Positions 36,666-47,935 of a stretch of DNA of 64,000 bases are shown here, piece by piece. The notes beneath the pieces were generated by a model. It was not told the DNA's origin. It was given only the letters and a program-made list of their open reading frames with translations, and searched no databases. Source of the stretch: Streblospio benedicti. Lineage: Eukaryota; Annelida; Polychaeta; Spionida; Spionidae. How positions within the stretch are numbered: the stretch's first letter is position 1; every line of letters starts with the position of its first letter. Location: positions 6,866,693-6,930,692 of the forward strand of contig CM032662.1 in the NCBI GenBank assembly GCA_019095985.1. The letters run 5' to 3'. A program made the position numbers and the translations under genes.

Positions 36666-38218
36666 TATCAGCAAAGCTGAAGTGGTAATTTATAAGTAGC
36701 TTATTTATCCATGAGTCTACAGTAGTTTTCAAAAGTTTATCCTTAAAACACACTATACTAATTCTATTGCCACGTGTAGACTCTATAGAGCAGAATTGTC
36801 TCATCTCAGACAAAAGAAGGGTCAATGCTGTTTGTCAATATTGTCCCAAACACAGTTAGAGCGCCATTCTAATATAAGGTCTGTGGAGACTGTGTATGAA
36901 ACGTATCACCGTATAATGCACCAGTATTGATCAGTTGTAACACTTGTGCCGTGTGAATGATGCTGAGGCTACAAACAAGGTAAAACTGACGGCAAACATC
37001 TCATATTCCACTGTTTGAGTATTTTGTATGAAGATAATTGTTTCTACCATAGACTAGCGGGTAAGTTGATGTAGTTTAGACATCCTGTTTGTTGTTCTAT
37101 ATGCTGAATTAAAACTGGATATAATGAATATAAAGCAGGTGTCTCACGTAGCATCAGTCATGTTTATGGAGATATTTAGAAAGAGATAAAAAGTATTGTA
37201 ATTACATGCCATTGCTTCAATTTTCTTTAATAGACACACATACATTGCTGTAAGTTTGAAATGTATTGCAAATAGGTGTTGGCGTCATCCTATATATATA
37301 TTATTTATGAAATATCTATAAAAAGTGCTTTATATATGGATGTTTACATTTATCAAATAGTACAGCTATTTGTCATATATCCAGTTGATTATGATGAACC
37401 TACAGCTGTTACATACGATTTATATTTATCCATTGATTCATAATGATTTGACCTTTTACATACGCAAAAAGTGTACCAGTCGGTGTGTTTTGTAAGCAGT
37501 TGGTACAAGTCTGGCTAAATTGTACCACTCTGAGCGTTTAAACTGTGCAACATGTGACAAAATGTATTTCAAAATGTCACATTCATTGTAGCAGACATAC
37601 TTTTATGATTTTAATTAGTGTTGCAATGGGTGTACAATGGAAAATATTAATGGTCTGCACTACCCTTGTTAGTCTGGCTCATAATTAATTTGCACTCTAA
37701 TTGGTTAGAAGCAAAAGAAATGTAATTACGTACATAAACTAAAGTTACTTGTCATGCTCTATGCTCATAAAAAGTGAGCATGCCACAAGGGGTAATGACA
37801 TTCAAGTCCAAAGGTAGTGGATTGGGTAGAACTGACACTACGGCACAAGTGTTTATGCTGTTCACTTAGAGACCCTTCTTGTTTAAAAACACCAACTGTA
37901 ACGAAACCAGTTTTGTAAGTTAGTTAGTCGTCAGTGCGCGAGAATTGCAGCATTTTCGCAGAGTATAAGTCTCACTATAAGGTTGCACCTGACTAGGTCA
38001 TTCTATTACTGTCCCCTTTGTTACACACACCTTGATGTTCCTTCACTTAAGCCCACTGTAGGATTTGGGACTCAGTACACAACAGTACTCGGATTGGCCA
38101 TTAGGGCCTCATTTTCCTTGTAGACGCTAGTCGGATAGCACGTAGGTGTGGTAACCTATTCTCGATGAGAATAGGCCCTCTTTACTTGTTCTGACAGGGT
38201 TAGCCGGTGGCTACCTCT
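36666..38218. other. No recognised gene
   Basis: AT-rich. If the 38.2-kb block is a first exon, this is the start of its first intron. Confidence 0.4.
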
Positions 38219-38224
38219 CCTCAC

Positions 38225-38430
38225 TGCGCCTGGGTCCACGTGGTATTATTGTGCACCTCCCTGATCATTGCGTGTACGGTGCGAAGTCCCCTCGATAAGG
38301 GGCCCATCGTGAAACCCGGGTAGTAGGACACCAGGTCACCGCCCAGTATGCTGGACGGCGGTCTGTACGTGGAATACCAGGTAACACAACGAGGAGTGTG
38401 TAAGGGAACATCGTCATAGGAGTCAGCCAT
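38225..38430 (-). CDS. First coding exon candidate
   Basis: An ATG at 38430 starts an open frame of clearly higher G+C than its surroundings. The peptide begins MADSYDDVPLHTPRC, continues YSTYRPPSSILGGDLVSYYP and ends near NNTTWTQA. An upstream in-frame TGA and CpG-rich sequence behind it support a true start. A possible donor (GCGCA then GTGAGG) gives an exon end at 38225. Without splicing, the frame closes one codon later at TGA (38221), so a 69-residue single-exon protein is also possible. The sequence is proline- and tyrosine-rich with no membrane span. I do not recognise it. In phase terms it could splice to CD225-like exon B through the acceptor at 13360, but not to exon A. Confidence 0.45.
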
Positions 38431-38434
38431 CAGT

Positions 38435-38525
38435 AATCGCCCTCCGCGTCGCGAGTCTTTGTCGCGTCACCCGACCGATCGCGGTCCGGTACGCGACCGC
38501 CTCCACTTTGTTTACACAACACAAA
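38435..38525 (-). promoter_or_regulatory. CpG-rich promoter-like segment
   Basis: About 14 CpG dinucleotides lie in under 100 bp (for example CGCGTCGCGAG and GATCGCGGTCCGGTACGCG), in a window where CpG is otherwise sparse. It lies directly upstream of the ATG at 38430. I infer a promoter or 5' UTR; no TATA box or initiator is certain. Confidence 0.45.
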
Positions 38526-39735
38526 ACAGTTAAAATGCTCATCTACAAACAAGTTAATTCACGAATTTTTCCGACGGAAACTATACTTTAATTTGAACAC
38601 CATGTAGGTGACTACTTTGATTGAAAACATTTATTTTATTTTTAAATATTAGTCTATGGCCGTCTTTTACCTCCCAAGGCTGGATTCGTGTAGTTTCAAT
38701 CTATGGAGGATTTGGTGATCTAAACAAATTATTTAATTGTAGAGGCAGTATAAAGTGGTTGGCCTCATTGGTGATTTCATTGTACTGTGTTTGGATGTTC
38801 AAGAATCTAAATAAACTTTTCACAATTGCTAATAGCTTTTGAACAAACGAATCGGATGACCTCGTGTTCATGTCAACAAAAGCACGTGTTTAGAGGGGTT
38901 TGTGTCAACAAAGTCCCATGCGTCGGTGTCTAGTAGTGAATAATGCATATATCATGATCCTTTCAATGGCTTTTAAAATAACACATTACCATATATGGCA
39001 GCTTGTTCCGTTCATTGATGGTGTATATTACCAAAAATGGCAGTGGATATGCTTCCCAAATATACCTGTATGATTAATGAGTTAATCAATAACATTGATT
39101 ACATTTGGATTAGAGAATTTGAATTATTATTAACACATGACACTGATATTTTATATCATTGTTAAACATTACAGCCCAGTGATTTTTTTAACGAAATCAT
39201 ACGAAGGCTGTTGAACAAGTGTTTTAGATTCCGTAGATAACATGAGGAACTCAAGGAAGGGCAAACGGCTCTAGCTTGCTGTCAGTGGTATGAACACCTG
39301 CAGGGTTGACTGTGTTGCAAATTTAGCAAATGGTTTATACCAACCTGGTGTGGCATGCTATGCACCTTTGAAGTAAGGAATTATAACATGTGTGGAACAT
39401 TGTTCTTTAGTCTTGGATACTAAGTAGGTGAAGCAAAAGTAAAATACATAATGTACTATTTTATCTAGTTTAACTCAATATTTGCCCATCTTCATATTTC
39501 AAAGAATAATTGATAGATGTTACCTTACTACGGCAAGATGGCTCATATTTAATGTATATTTTTTGTAAAGAGTTCTGTTAAGAAAAGTGGACATTGAATC
39601 AACTATATACATACATGGGGTGGGTTTATGAGGGGTCAAGATATACCACATCCCCTTTTTCTCTCATTATCCACACCCGTTTTATTTAGGCCTTTTCCCA
39701 CTTCCATCAGATACGTGTCCCGTATACACTGGGTC
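38526..39735. other. No recognised gene
   Basis: AT-rich. A short pyrimidine-rich stretch near 39650 (CCACATCCCC) resembles the repeat at 56520-56680. Confidence 0.35.
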
Positions 39736-39744
39736 ATCTAATAC

Positions 39745-39935
39745 AGTAGGGGCCAGTCTTTAAGTGGTCTCCATGAATAAGTGATCTTATGGAGGATCAC
39801 TGTTATCTCTGCATCATGCACTCTGAGTATCAGATGCCAAGATGTGACAATTTGACATCTGATATTCAGAGTGCATGATGCCTTTGGACCTCTATAAATG
39901 GTCTTATTGTGGAGGTGGTCTCAGGGATGGCCCTC
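39745..39935. mobile_element. Pogo-like MITE carrying a strong hairpin
   Basis: TACAGTAGGGGCCAG opens the element, and ladder words (AAGTGGTCTCCATGAA, GGAGGTGGTCTC) flank its middle. Between them lie two 26-nt arms at 39811-39836 and 39856-39881 that pair with a single mismatch (a G:U in RNA) around a 19-nt loop. The arms read GCATCATGCACTCTGAGTAT and onward. The hairpin is far better preserved than the rest of the element. Confidence 0.6.
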
Positions 39936-41287
39936 ATTTGATGATATACAACTGTAAAATGTATTAAATGAATTAATGAGATATGCAACCATAAGGATGA
40001 TATTCATTATATAGATGTATCCACAAAGGGGGTTAATTATTGATGCACCTACAGTCACCCAACCCAACGCTCTAACAAAATCAGCAGATGACCTGAGCGA
40101 TGCCTATTTATGAAACCATTAATGGGCAAGTAAGCTGTTTCATACAGAAATATGCAAATTAGATTGATTTGATTCCCCACAGATATCAATAACCGTGCGT
40201 ATTTTGAAACACACATAAATCGAATGTATTTTGACAGTGGCATTGACAAATGACACCCTAGACTGGGGTGCTGACGTCACACCACCTTCTGTGCGCACAT
40301 GCGATAATTACAAATCTTGTTTTCACATCCAGGCATTGTGCACCCAATCAACCCCTCTAATTATTCTCACTTTCACGAAAGTGTAGATTGCTCACCAGTG
40401 TGCATTCATTTCTGTTAATGAGCCTCGCGTGTGTGTATATATTCTCGTACAGTTTCAACATTAATGGGAAATGATATACATGATTTCACCATGTGAGAGA
40501 CGGTATCTTCTTTTTTTTACAGAGCAGGCAATCGATTGGCATATTAGCTATATTTGCCAAGTTGACATTGGCTATGACATTAGCCAGTTATCAGTCCATC
40601 AGGTAGGCAATAGACATGAATTATTGCTATTTGCTTAATTAGATAATAGCTTCATACTCTATTCGTGCTTCACTTTTACTTCTATTCTTGCACAATTTCC
40701 TTTAAATTATGCATCAGTTGTTGATCAGGATAGACAAGGTTTTTTTAAAACTATTTTCCATGCACTTTTGTTGTTTGATTAAAATACTGAATTATTGTTA
40801 CAACTATCAATATTATTGCTGAGACCAGTCCACTAACCCTCCAAAAATAAGATGAATAAGAAAATGGAAAGAAACACAAAAAACGCTTAGACATTAACAG
40901 AAAAAAACACATTGAAAATGACTGGACATATCAAACAATAAAGTGCAGTAAAACACAGAGAAAGAAAGAAAAAGGAGGAAAAAACAATAAGAGAAATAAA
41001 AATTGACTCAACACAATAAACAACGAATCTAGGCCCCCAGAAAACCCACAAACCCACCTAGTTTAGACGTCCCTAATCAAGCACTACAAGACCTAATAGT
41101 AGTGCGCCTTTCCTACAACTCCCCCGGTGTGGCCAAAACTACAAGTATACAGCAATGAAATTGGTGTTTGTGGACTGGGAAATGAACTATATAGGCCGCC
41201 CAAACGCAATACACTAAACGTGAGTATATAACGGTTTGACTGGGTGCGTGTGTGTAAGTGTGACTGTGTGTAGTCAGGCGTGCTTAC
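39936..41287. other. No recognised gene
   Basis: AT-rich. A purine-rich stretch at 40850-41010 has no defined unit. Confidence 0.35.
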
Positions 41288-41416
41288 CAAATACACCAGC
41301 CGTCCAACACACGTAGAGACGCCTTCATACTGGGCCAGCTTACTTATCCCTTTCAGGACCAGGTTGTGCCCATGGCCGTTTGGCGGCAGCACCAAGACAT
41401 CCCCGTACTTTTGACC
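41288..41416 (-). CDS. Internal exon candidate, 129 nt, phase 0-0
   Basis: The block lies between an acceptor (branch-like CTGAC, then ATCTTAG) and a good donor (GTATTTG then GTAAGC). It is 43 codons in one open frame: GQKYGDVLVLPPNGHG, then HNLVLKGISKLAQ, then YEGVSTCVGRLVYL. Its G+C content is well above the flanks. A second internal GTAAGC gives a shorter alternative end after KGI. No family recognised. It lies upstream of the promoter-like segment at 38.4 kb, so it probably belongs to a different gene, or that promoter is internal. Confidence 0.42.
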
Positions 41417-41734
41417 CTAAGATTCCTAACATGTCAGTTGGGCACGTGTCACTCATGAGTGAGTGAGGTCTTGCCAACCTCTGGACCACTTTTGTTATAG
41501 TAGCATGATGCTGATTTTGAAATGATCATAGCGTCTTGCTGGTAGTCACAAAGCAACATTCAGCAAAGATCTAAGAGTAGCAATAATCAGAACTAACAGT
41601 TGCTTGCAGAAAAGGATAAAGCCACTTGCAAGCCGTATTCACATTTGAGAAGGAACTTTTGCAGTATCGCTACCTGTACTATATCGCAAAGCAAGCTAAA
41701 AATCTGGAACAACTTTTTTTGTTTGCAAGTTAAT

Positions 41735-41785
41735 TTACGAGTATGTGACTATTCAAAATAATTTACGAGTATGTGACTGTTTACA
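41735..41785. repeat. Two-unit 30-bp tandem repeat
   Basis: AATTTACGAGTATGTGACT occurs twice in succession. Confidence 0.75.
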
Positions 41786-42092
41786 ACTCACTTAATTGCC
41801 CTTTGAGCCCCAAAACAAAACACACTAAGTACCAATTTATTGATGTCTCTCGTGTATTCATAAACAACCTCGTAGACTCTACGGAAGCTATCAATTATGG
41901 AGCACCTTGTGAAAAAGGTTAACGGATTAACTGTCAATATCAAGTGTCGTGTGTCTTAATAAAGATAAAATTAGACTTCAGCAAACAGTTGTTCACAGAG
42001 GACATTTTTTAACAAAAAATGTGCATAACCTCGAGGTGGTCACCTCTCTAAATGCATTACCTATGTTTGTATCAAGATTGCAAACTAATAAA

Positions 42093-42255
42093 TTAGTAAG
42101 TAAGTAAGTAAGCAAGGAAGTAAGTATGTGCCAAGTTACAGCAGACACAGACACAAGGTTTGCTAGTAGTTAATCGCAAATTGCCCCGAGATTCACCTTC
42201 TACGAGAATTACCCGGCTCCGTATTCTTCTCACTGAGCTACAAACCTCTATCCTA
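42093..42255 (-). mobile_element. tRNA-derived SINE with (CTTA)n tail
   Basis: On the minus strand GTAGCTCAGTGAGAAGA is a clear tRNA A-box. A degenerate T-arm region follows about 40 nt on. The element ends in a CTTACTTCCTTGCTTACTTA-type simple repeat at 42093-42125. Short tandem tails are typical of many SINEs. It differs from the family at 31166. Confidence 0.5.
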
Positions 42256-43800
42256 ATTGTCATGTTTGTTAATGTCCCCAGAGTACGTGAACGCACTCCC
42301 AATGTTTTGCTACACCAAACGTTTGCTTTAACGTGCTTCTTTTTCTATTTAAGCTATGGCCAGACATTGCTAAATATTGAAGCTGAATCGTCGTGGTATG
42401 TTAGCCATTAATAATTGTATACATTGTCTTGTTGCAGGAGCGTTGGTTGGAGGCAGTCATCTTCTGAGGGGTCGTATAGCAAAAATGTGATAGCTGATTT
42501 GCCTAAATATTGAGCGTGAATTGTGAACTGCCCGTATGTAAGTGCGTGAAAGGTGATGAAAATGTGATGTAACCTATCCAATTCCCATGAATTAGTGAAA
42601 GACAATGAAATGCATTGGTGACTGGTGGTTTAGGAAAAAAATGGTGAATGGATTTTTTCATCAAGGCTATGTACCGTCTCATCTTGTGAGCCATACATAT
42701 CTCATATACAATACCGTAGTTTTTTGCGGATTAGAAATTCTAATTTTAGGATTCGGGCTTATTTTTTTCCTTATAACGTCTAACCCATTCGTATGCGTCA
42801 TTGCCACACTCAAAATACATATAGATAAAACTGGGTGAGTTGTGTAATAAGAATCATTTTTCATGTGAGATCGTGGGACACAAACGAATCATGATGAAAT
42901 TAATCCATGTTACACAACCAACACGTTTTTTTGTCATTCTTTTTAAAACAATAACAACACTGTTTTTTACATTTTTGATTCAGTGCATCTTGGAACTGGG
43001 TTAACAACAGCCGGGCACACAACAGCCCATATGGTCAGTACAGATACAGGTTATTTTTACAAGGCAGTTCTGGACCACGAAAAAAGGGGAAATACATGCG
43101 TGCAAACGAATGATAAATAAAATTACTGTTGTCTTCATCCAATCAATGTATATATTATATGTGTATAAGAAAAGATAAAATGACTGCATTACCCATGTTA
43201 CCTGCTCATTACGCTTACAGGTATCCATTGGTTTAGATTTAATGATTAAATAGTGAAAAGTTCCAAGTGAAGTACTACCTCTGGTTGGGTGGTCACGCTT
43301 AACCCCCAAATTATGGAAATTAGATGAAATCCCTGCAGATGATATTCATATCAGTTTCATTGATACTTTCACTTTCCACTAGATTTGATAATGATTCAGA
43401 CGATGATGGTGCGGTTATTTTCCACAAATTCTCATATAGCGACCTCGTAGCACAAGGCCAATGTTGTCAAGCAAATTTATCTTAATTGTTAATCCGTTTT
43501 GGCTGTTGTAACAAAGAGATCCTTTGCATGCAGCTAGTGAGCAATGTTGCTGGTTCTTTCGTCACAGCTTCACACCAATGTGTCTCATTCCCGCCACTGA
43601 CCCACTTCCTTATGTCACGTGATGTCTGCTTATGGTGTGAGACAGTCATTGCACTTTGGCCCTGATAATGCCATCTTGAAAAGATGAAGACAAATTTGGC
43701 TCTTTAAGTTAGTAGGATTTAACTCATATAATATAGGTAGTTGGTGATTTGTCTTGTAAATACAGAAACTGTTAATTTCTGCATTTTTCTGCATTTAAAT
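42256..43800. other. No recognised gene
   Basis: Overlapping short frames on both strands with no supported splice structure. A minus-strand AG/GTAACA donor near 43200 follows the peptide SKPMDTCKRNEQ but has no good acceptor. Confidence 0.35.
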
Positions 43801-43805
43801 CTCTG

Positions 43806-43848
43806 AAGTGCGCTCCCGCCCTTTTCCAAAAAACCTGGATCTGCCACT
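43806..43848 (-). mobile_element. MITE end (GATCCAGG family), truncated
   Basis: AAGTGCGCTCCCGCCCTTTT followed by CCTGGATCTGCC matches the right-hand end of the element at 62357-62547. Confidence 0.6.
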
Positions 43849-44377
43849 GAAAAGTGAATAACTAAAAATATCTATGCACCAGAGCCACTACATGCCAACT
43901 GTCGCCCTCTATTTTTCATCATGTGTGACAATTATTATGAAAACGAGCAGCTCTATGCTGGCAGTAAATGACATGACAAACGACGTTAGCCTCAAGACAC
44001 TTCACAGCGACACCGCCCCCCTCACGTGCCTCTTTTGTACTCCAGTTTTCCTCCCCATTATGTTACATATTTCTCGTTTGACGCAATTTGCAGCAGGGGT
44101 AGAGGTCGTGGTGATAGTGTGTGTTTTATGCATATTTATAGAACATTCTCAACCCTCTCACTATACTACCAATCAGCTTTCTGTCTACTTCTTTGCACTT
44201 CAGATGTGCTGCCATTCTGTTGCATATTTCTGGTTTGATACACTTTGCAGGGGTATGCGTAGAGATGCATATTTGTACATCATTCCTAGTCCTTATTCTC
44301 ACATCTTACTTTACTGCCAAGCTTATTTCTTACACACTTTGTACTTTGTTTTAAATTGAGCAATGTGTTAATGTGCA

Positions 44378-44560
44378 TTACAGTAGAACCTACAATTAAG
44401 ACCACCTTTTTATTAAGACCATCTCTATAATAAGGTTTATTACAGTCCCATGGCTTCATAAGGAGACCACATTGAATCTCCATGAAGAAACCACCTCTCT
44501 GTTAATTGAGACCATTTAGGGCCTGCAGCGGTGGTGGTATGATTAAAAAGGTTTTACTCC
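44378..44560. mobile_element. Tc1/mariner-pogo-like MITE
   Basis: Left end TACAGTAGAACCTAC, inverted right end AAGGTTTTACTCC, about 183 bp, the same length as the element at 22276-22458. The interior repeats AAGACCACC and GAGACCACA. The right terminus is worn. Confidence 0.6.
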
Positions 44561-47500
44561 ATCTTTATATAGAGAGATATGTCACAGTGCACCTGACATT
44601 TGCAACTTAAGAAAAGCAAACGAAGCATATGTTTTTGCGATTCTGTACCTGCTCTTATGAGACAATTTGCACTTTGTAGAAGTAGACCAATTATGGGTTT
44701 TGTTGCATATTGCTGATGACCTCATTCCCAGGTCTTACTCTACTTTCATCTAGGATTTTTTGGTATGTATATATGTATGTGTATATTTGGTTTAACATAT
44801 GTTTGAGAACGGATTTGGTGTGGAAAAACGAAACTTGAGCAGCCTACACAAATTGTATGGATATGTAGATGCATGTATATATTTGTCAATGTGAATTCTA
44901 ATTATAGGGTACTGATACATATAGTGGGTGAAGGCAAAGGGCACCGTGCACCCACATTTTTAACTCCAGCAAAATCAGCAAATGTTTTGTTGCCCATCAT
45001 ATTATACATTTCCTCGTTGAGTCAATTGGCAATGTTAGGGACTAGACTCATTATATGCATTGTGCGCAAGTATAAATCATTTCTAACCCCTCTCTCACAC
45101 ATCTCCCTTAGGCCTATTACCAAGCATATTTCCTCACAATGAAAGGCCTAGCTTCATGCAGTTCTACAACACTGTGCTTCTGTTTCAGTTTTAACACGAG
45201 TGGTAAAATATGTGCTAATTAGTAAGCAAAATAAGAGATCTATTACAAATTGATTTACAAGCGTCGGTAAACACATAGATCCTTGTGAGTAGTGGCTTGA
45301 AATGGGTGGGTAATGGGTGTTTCTCCCACACGTCTACCTCACAAAACCTAAACAGGGGCTAATCTATGTCGACCAATCCAGTCTGCTCAAAATGAAAAGA
45401 ACTACTGTACTCTCGTTTTTTACCAAAAGACTTGCATTCATTTTTTTCCAGACACATTGTAAGTTCCAAAAAGCTGGCTTATAACACCCACATAAGCTGG
45501 CGTGTCAGCTTGTAACACATAGGACACGCAACCAGTTTTTCTGGGTTAAAGATTCCACACAAATCACATTCTACAAGACTTGATTTTATCACCCGCCCCA
45601 ATGACGCAAATGTCTTCTGCTGTTGAGGATCGGGGTTGGGAATGTGGAGAATGCAGCTTTGATGAAGACGGATGAGGTCCTATTCATGCAATTATTGGCT
45701 GTTTGGACAAGACTGGGTTGCAAAATGGCAAAAAGAAACGGGGCTGTTTAGTGAAATTGCTCTTATGTTGAGCCTAGTCGGAGTTTAGTTGTTGTTTATA
45801 ACTGCTGCAAAGCCCTTTGTTGTCCAAAATGTGCCAATTATTCAAGTTAAACTACACTGTCTTTTGAAAATGCATATATCTGGAGAGTTTCTGGTATTTA
45901 GAATTCTATAGCGATTGATATGAAATGGAGCAGCCAATGACCTTGGGGCATCCTTCGTTTGTAATTCTCAAAATGTAGTCTGGAAAAATTGTTTATTGTT
46001 ACATTAAACCCCTGTACGTATGCACAATAAATGTTCCGTGTCTGTGTTTATTTTCCATTGATATGCCACCATCTGTTTACAATGTAAGATGAAGACGATG
46101 TTGATCATAAATCGACAATATCCTTATTGATAATTGTTAGAAGGCTCACTGGCAGACTGGCGTAGCGTGATCGTTTGAGTTTATTGGGTATCTATACCAT
46201 GTTATATGATCATCAGTCATAAATCTAGGTCTGAGTGCTCGCCGATACTCAGATATAGACCAACCAATCACCAGAGCATGAATGAATGAAATCAAATACC
46301 ATATATCAGCATTCGACTCAGTATTTGAAGGACTATCGAATAGTTGTCAACTTTAAAATATGAACTTTTCAAGTGCACTCAAATTTTTAAAGTCACTCAG
46401 TTATTAACGTAGTCAGTGAATACTTTGCAAGGGACTTGTTACGGATGGTTAATCTAAGCAATGCAATTATAAATGATTATCTCTCCAATGTAACAGTTTA
46501 TCAAGTGTCACCTATGGCCCTCTCAGTCTTCCACCCCTTGAACAACCCCTTGAACACAATTCCTTGTATCCAATCCACTGTCCTGGCTGGTTAGTAGGAT
46601 AGTCATTACTCCTCTAGGCCATACTGTTATTGGCTAGAGTGGTCAACTTTGCTTCATACGCTGGCAATAGTGGCCACCAGATGCTCACGATAATCCCCAT
46701 AGACCACAGCAATCCATGTTTGGGTCCCCTATATGGTCCATGTTAACTGCTACTACACTGCAAGTTCCAACACTCTGGTTTGTCTCATTTAGTGACACTT
46801 TCCATATGGTAATTAGGACCTCGATGTGATTTGATATCGACAAGTCTGCCAATCATTGATACCACGTAATTGCAACAGGTGTGAGGGGACTTTTGATTTA
46901 CCGTTGTATATTCTGATGATGTACAGATTGAATCAAAATTACAATGCATATACAGCAAAACCGCTTTGAAGAGGCATTGCATAAAGCATTCGTGCCCTAT
47001 ACGGAGTGTGGTGAAACTTGACAAGAACTTTTCTGGCCCTGGTCATTGTATTGAGGTGGTCATTTTTAAAGTGGTGTTCATGTTCTAGAGACTTTACCGT
47101 TCATGATAATATAATAAAAAGTGATGGTTGTTCACAGGGAATTAACGTGAAACAAATTGTGGACAATGTATCTTGATGTAAAAGCACAGTGCACGTTGTA
47201 CTCTCCACAGGAGAAAATAATTGTCTGCTGAATATGGCAGTCAGAAAAAAAACTTGTAAGTTGTATTCTATCAACCGCTAAAATATGCTGATAAAACATT
47301 GGGATATTATCACAATTGCAGCTGTAAAACGCACCTGTACAGCTACGTAGCATGTATATGGACTGTACCATACATTGCAAGTCATGATGATGCAACATCA
47401 ATTTGTTACAATGTTTTTTGTTAAGTGGCAGCTGTTATTAATGCTACAGTTTATTTGTTTATGTCATCATACATTGTATGAAGCAATGCTTCCGTATAGA

Positions 47501-47825
47501 TATTGCATTATGGATATTAAGGCTATCTTACCCATATACGTTGATGTTGTAAAAAACCCATTCCACATAACTTGAAGCTGAAGATGCAAATTGAAAAAAC
47601 AAACAACCCTGCTATGTGAAAGTGAAACAATTTCCTCAATGCTAGCTTCTTGATGTGTAACTTGATTTCCCCATATGAACTTTGTATACATTACACAGAT
47701 GCATTGTGTTTGAACTAAGTGATGCATTGACTGTTTGCAGTCAAGGTAATCTCCTTGAACGGGGGCTAGGATTACATTTGGTCCATAGGGATGGATTGTT
47801 CTTTTAATTCTTTAATCAAGACCTT
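44561..47825. other. No recognised gene
   Basis: AT-rich, with short frames on both strands and no recognised domain. Nothing I can support as a gene or repeat. Confidence 0.35.
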
Positions 47826-47935
47826 GTGTACACCCAATTAATCAATTAAGTTAAGTTGATTAATTGGAAGTCTTGTATTTTAGCATTTCACCAATCCATT
47901 ACTAGATTGGTTAATTAGTTGATTAGCAATGAAAT
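47826..47935. repeat. Palindromic TTAATTGG-rich segment
   Basis: CCAATTAATCAA and TTGATTAATTGG (about 47835-47868) pair perfectly over 12 bp. A looser pair, CCAATCC and GGATTGG-like, follows to about 47925. Probably a small inverted-repeat relic. Confidence 0.45.

Noticed and set aside
43874-44359. 161-codon plus-strand frame
   Set aside because: The longest uninterrupted frame apart from the CD225 region, but with unlikely composition (many H, S, Y, F, L), an overlapping second plus frame and no domain or splice support.
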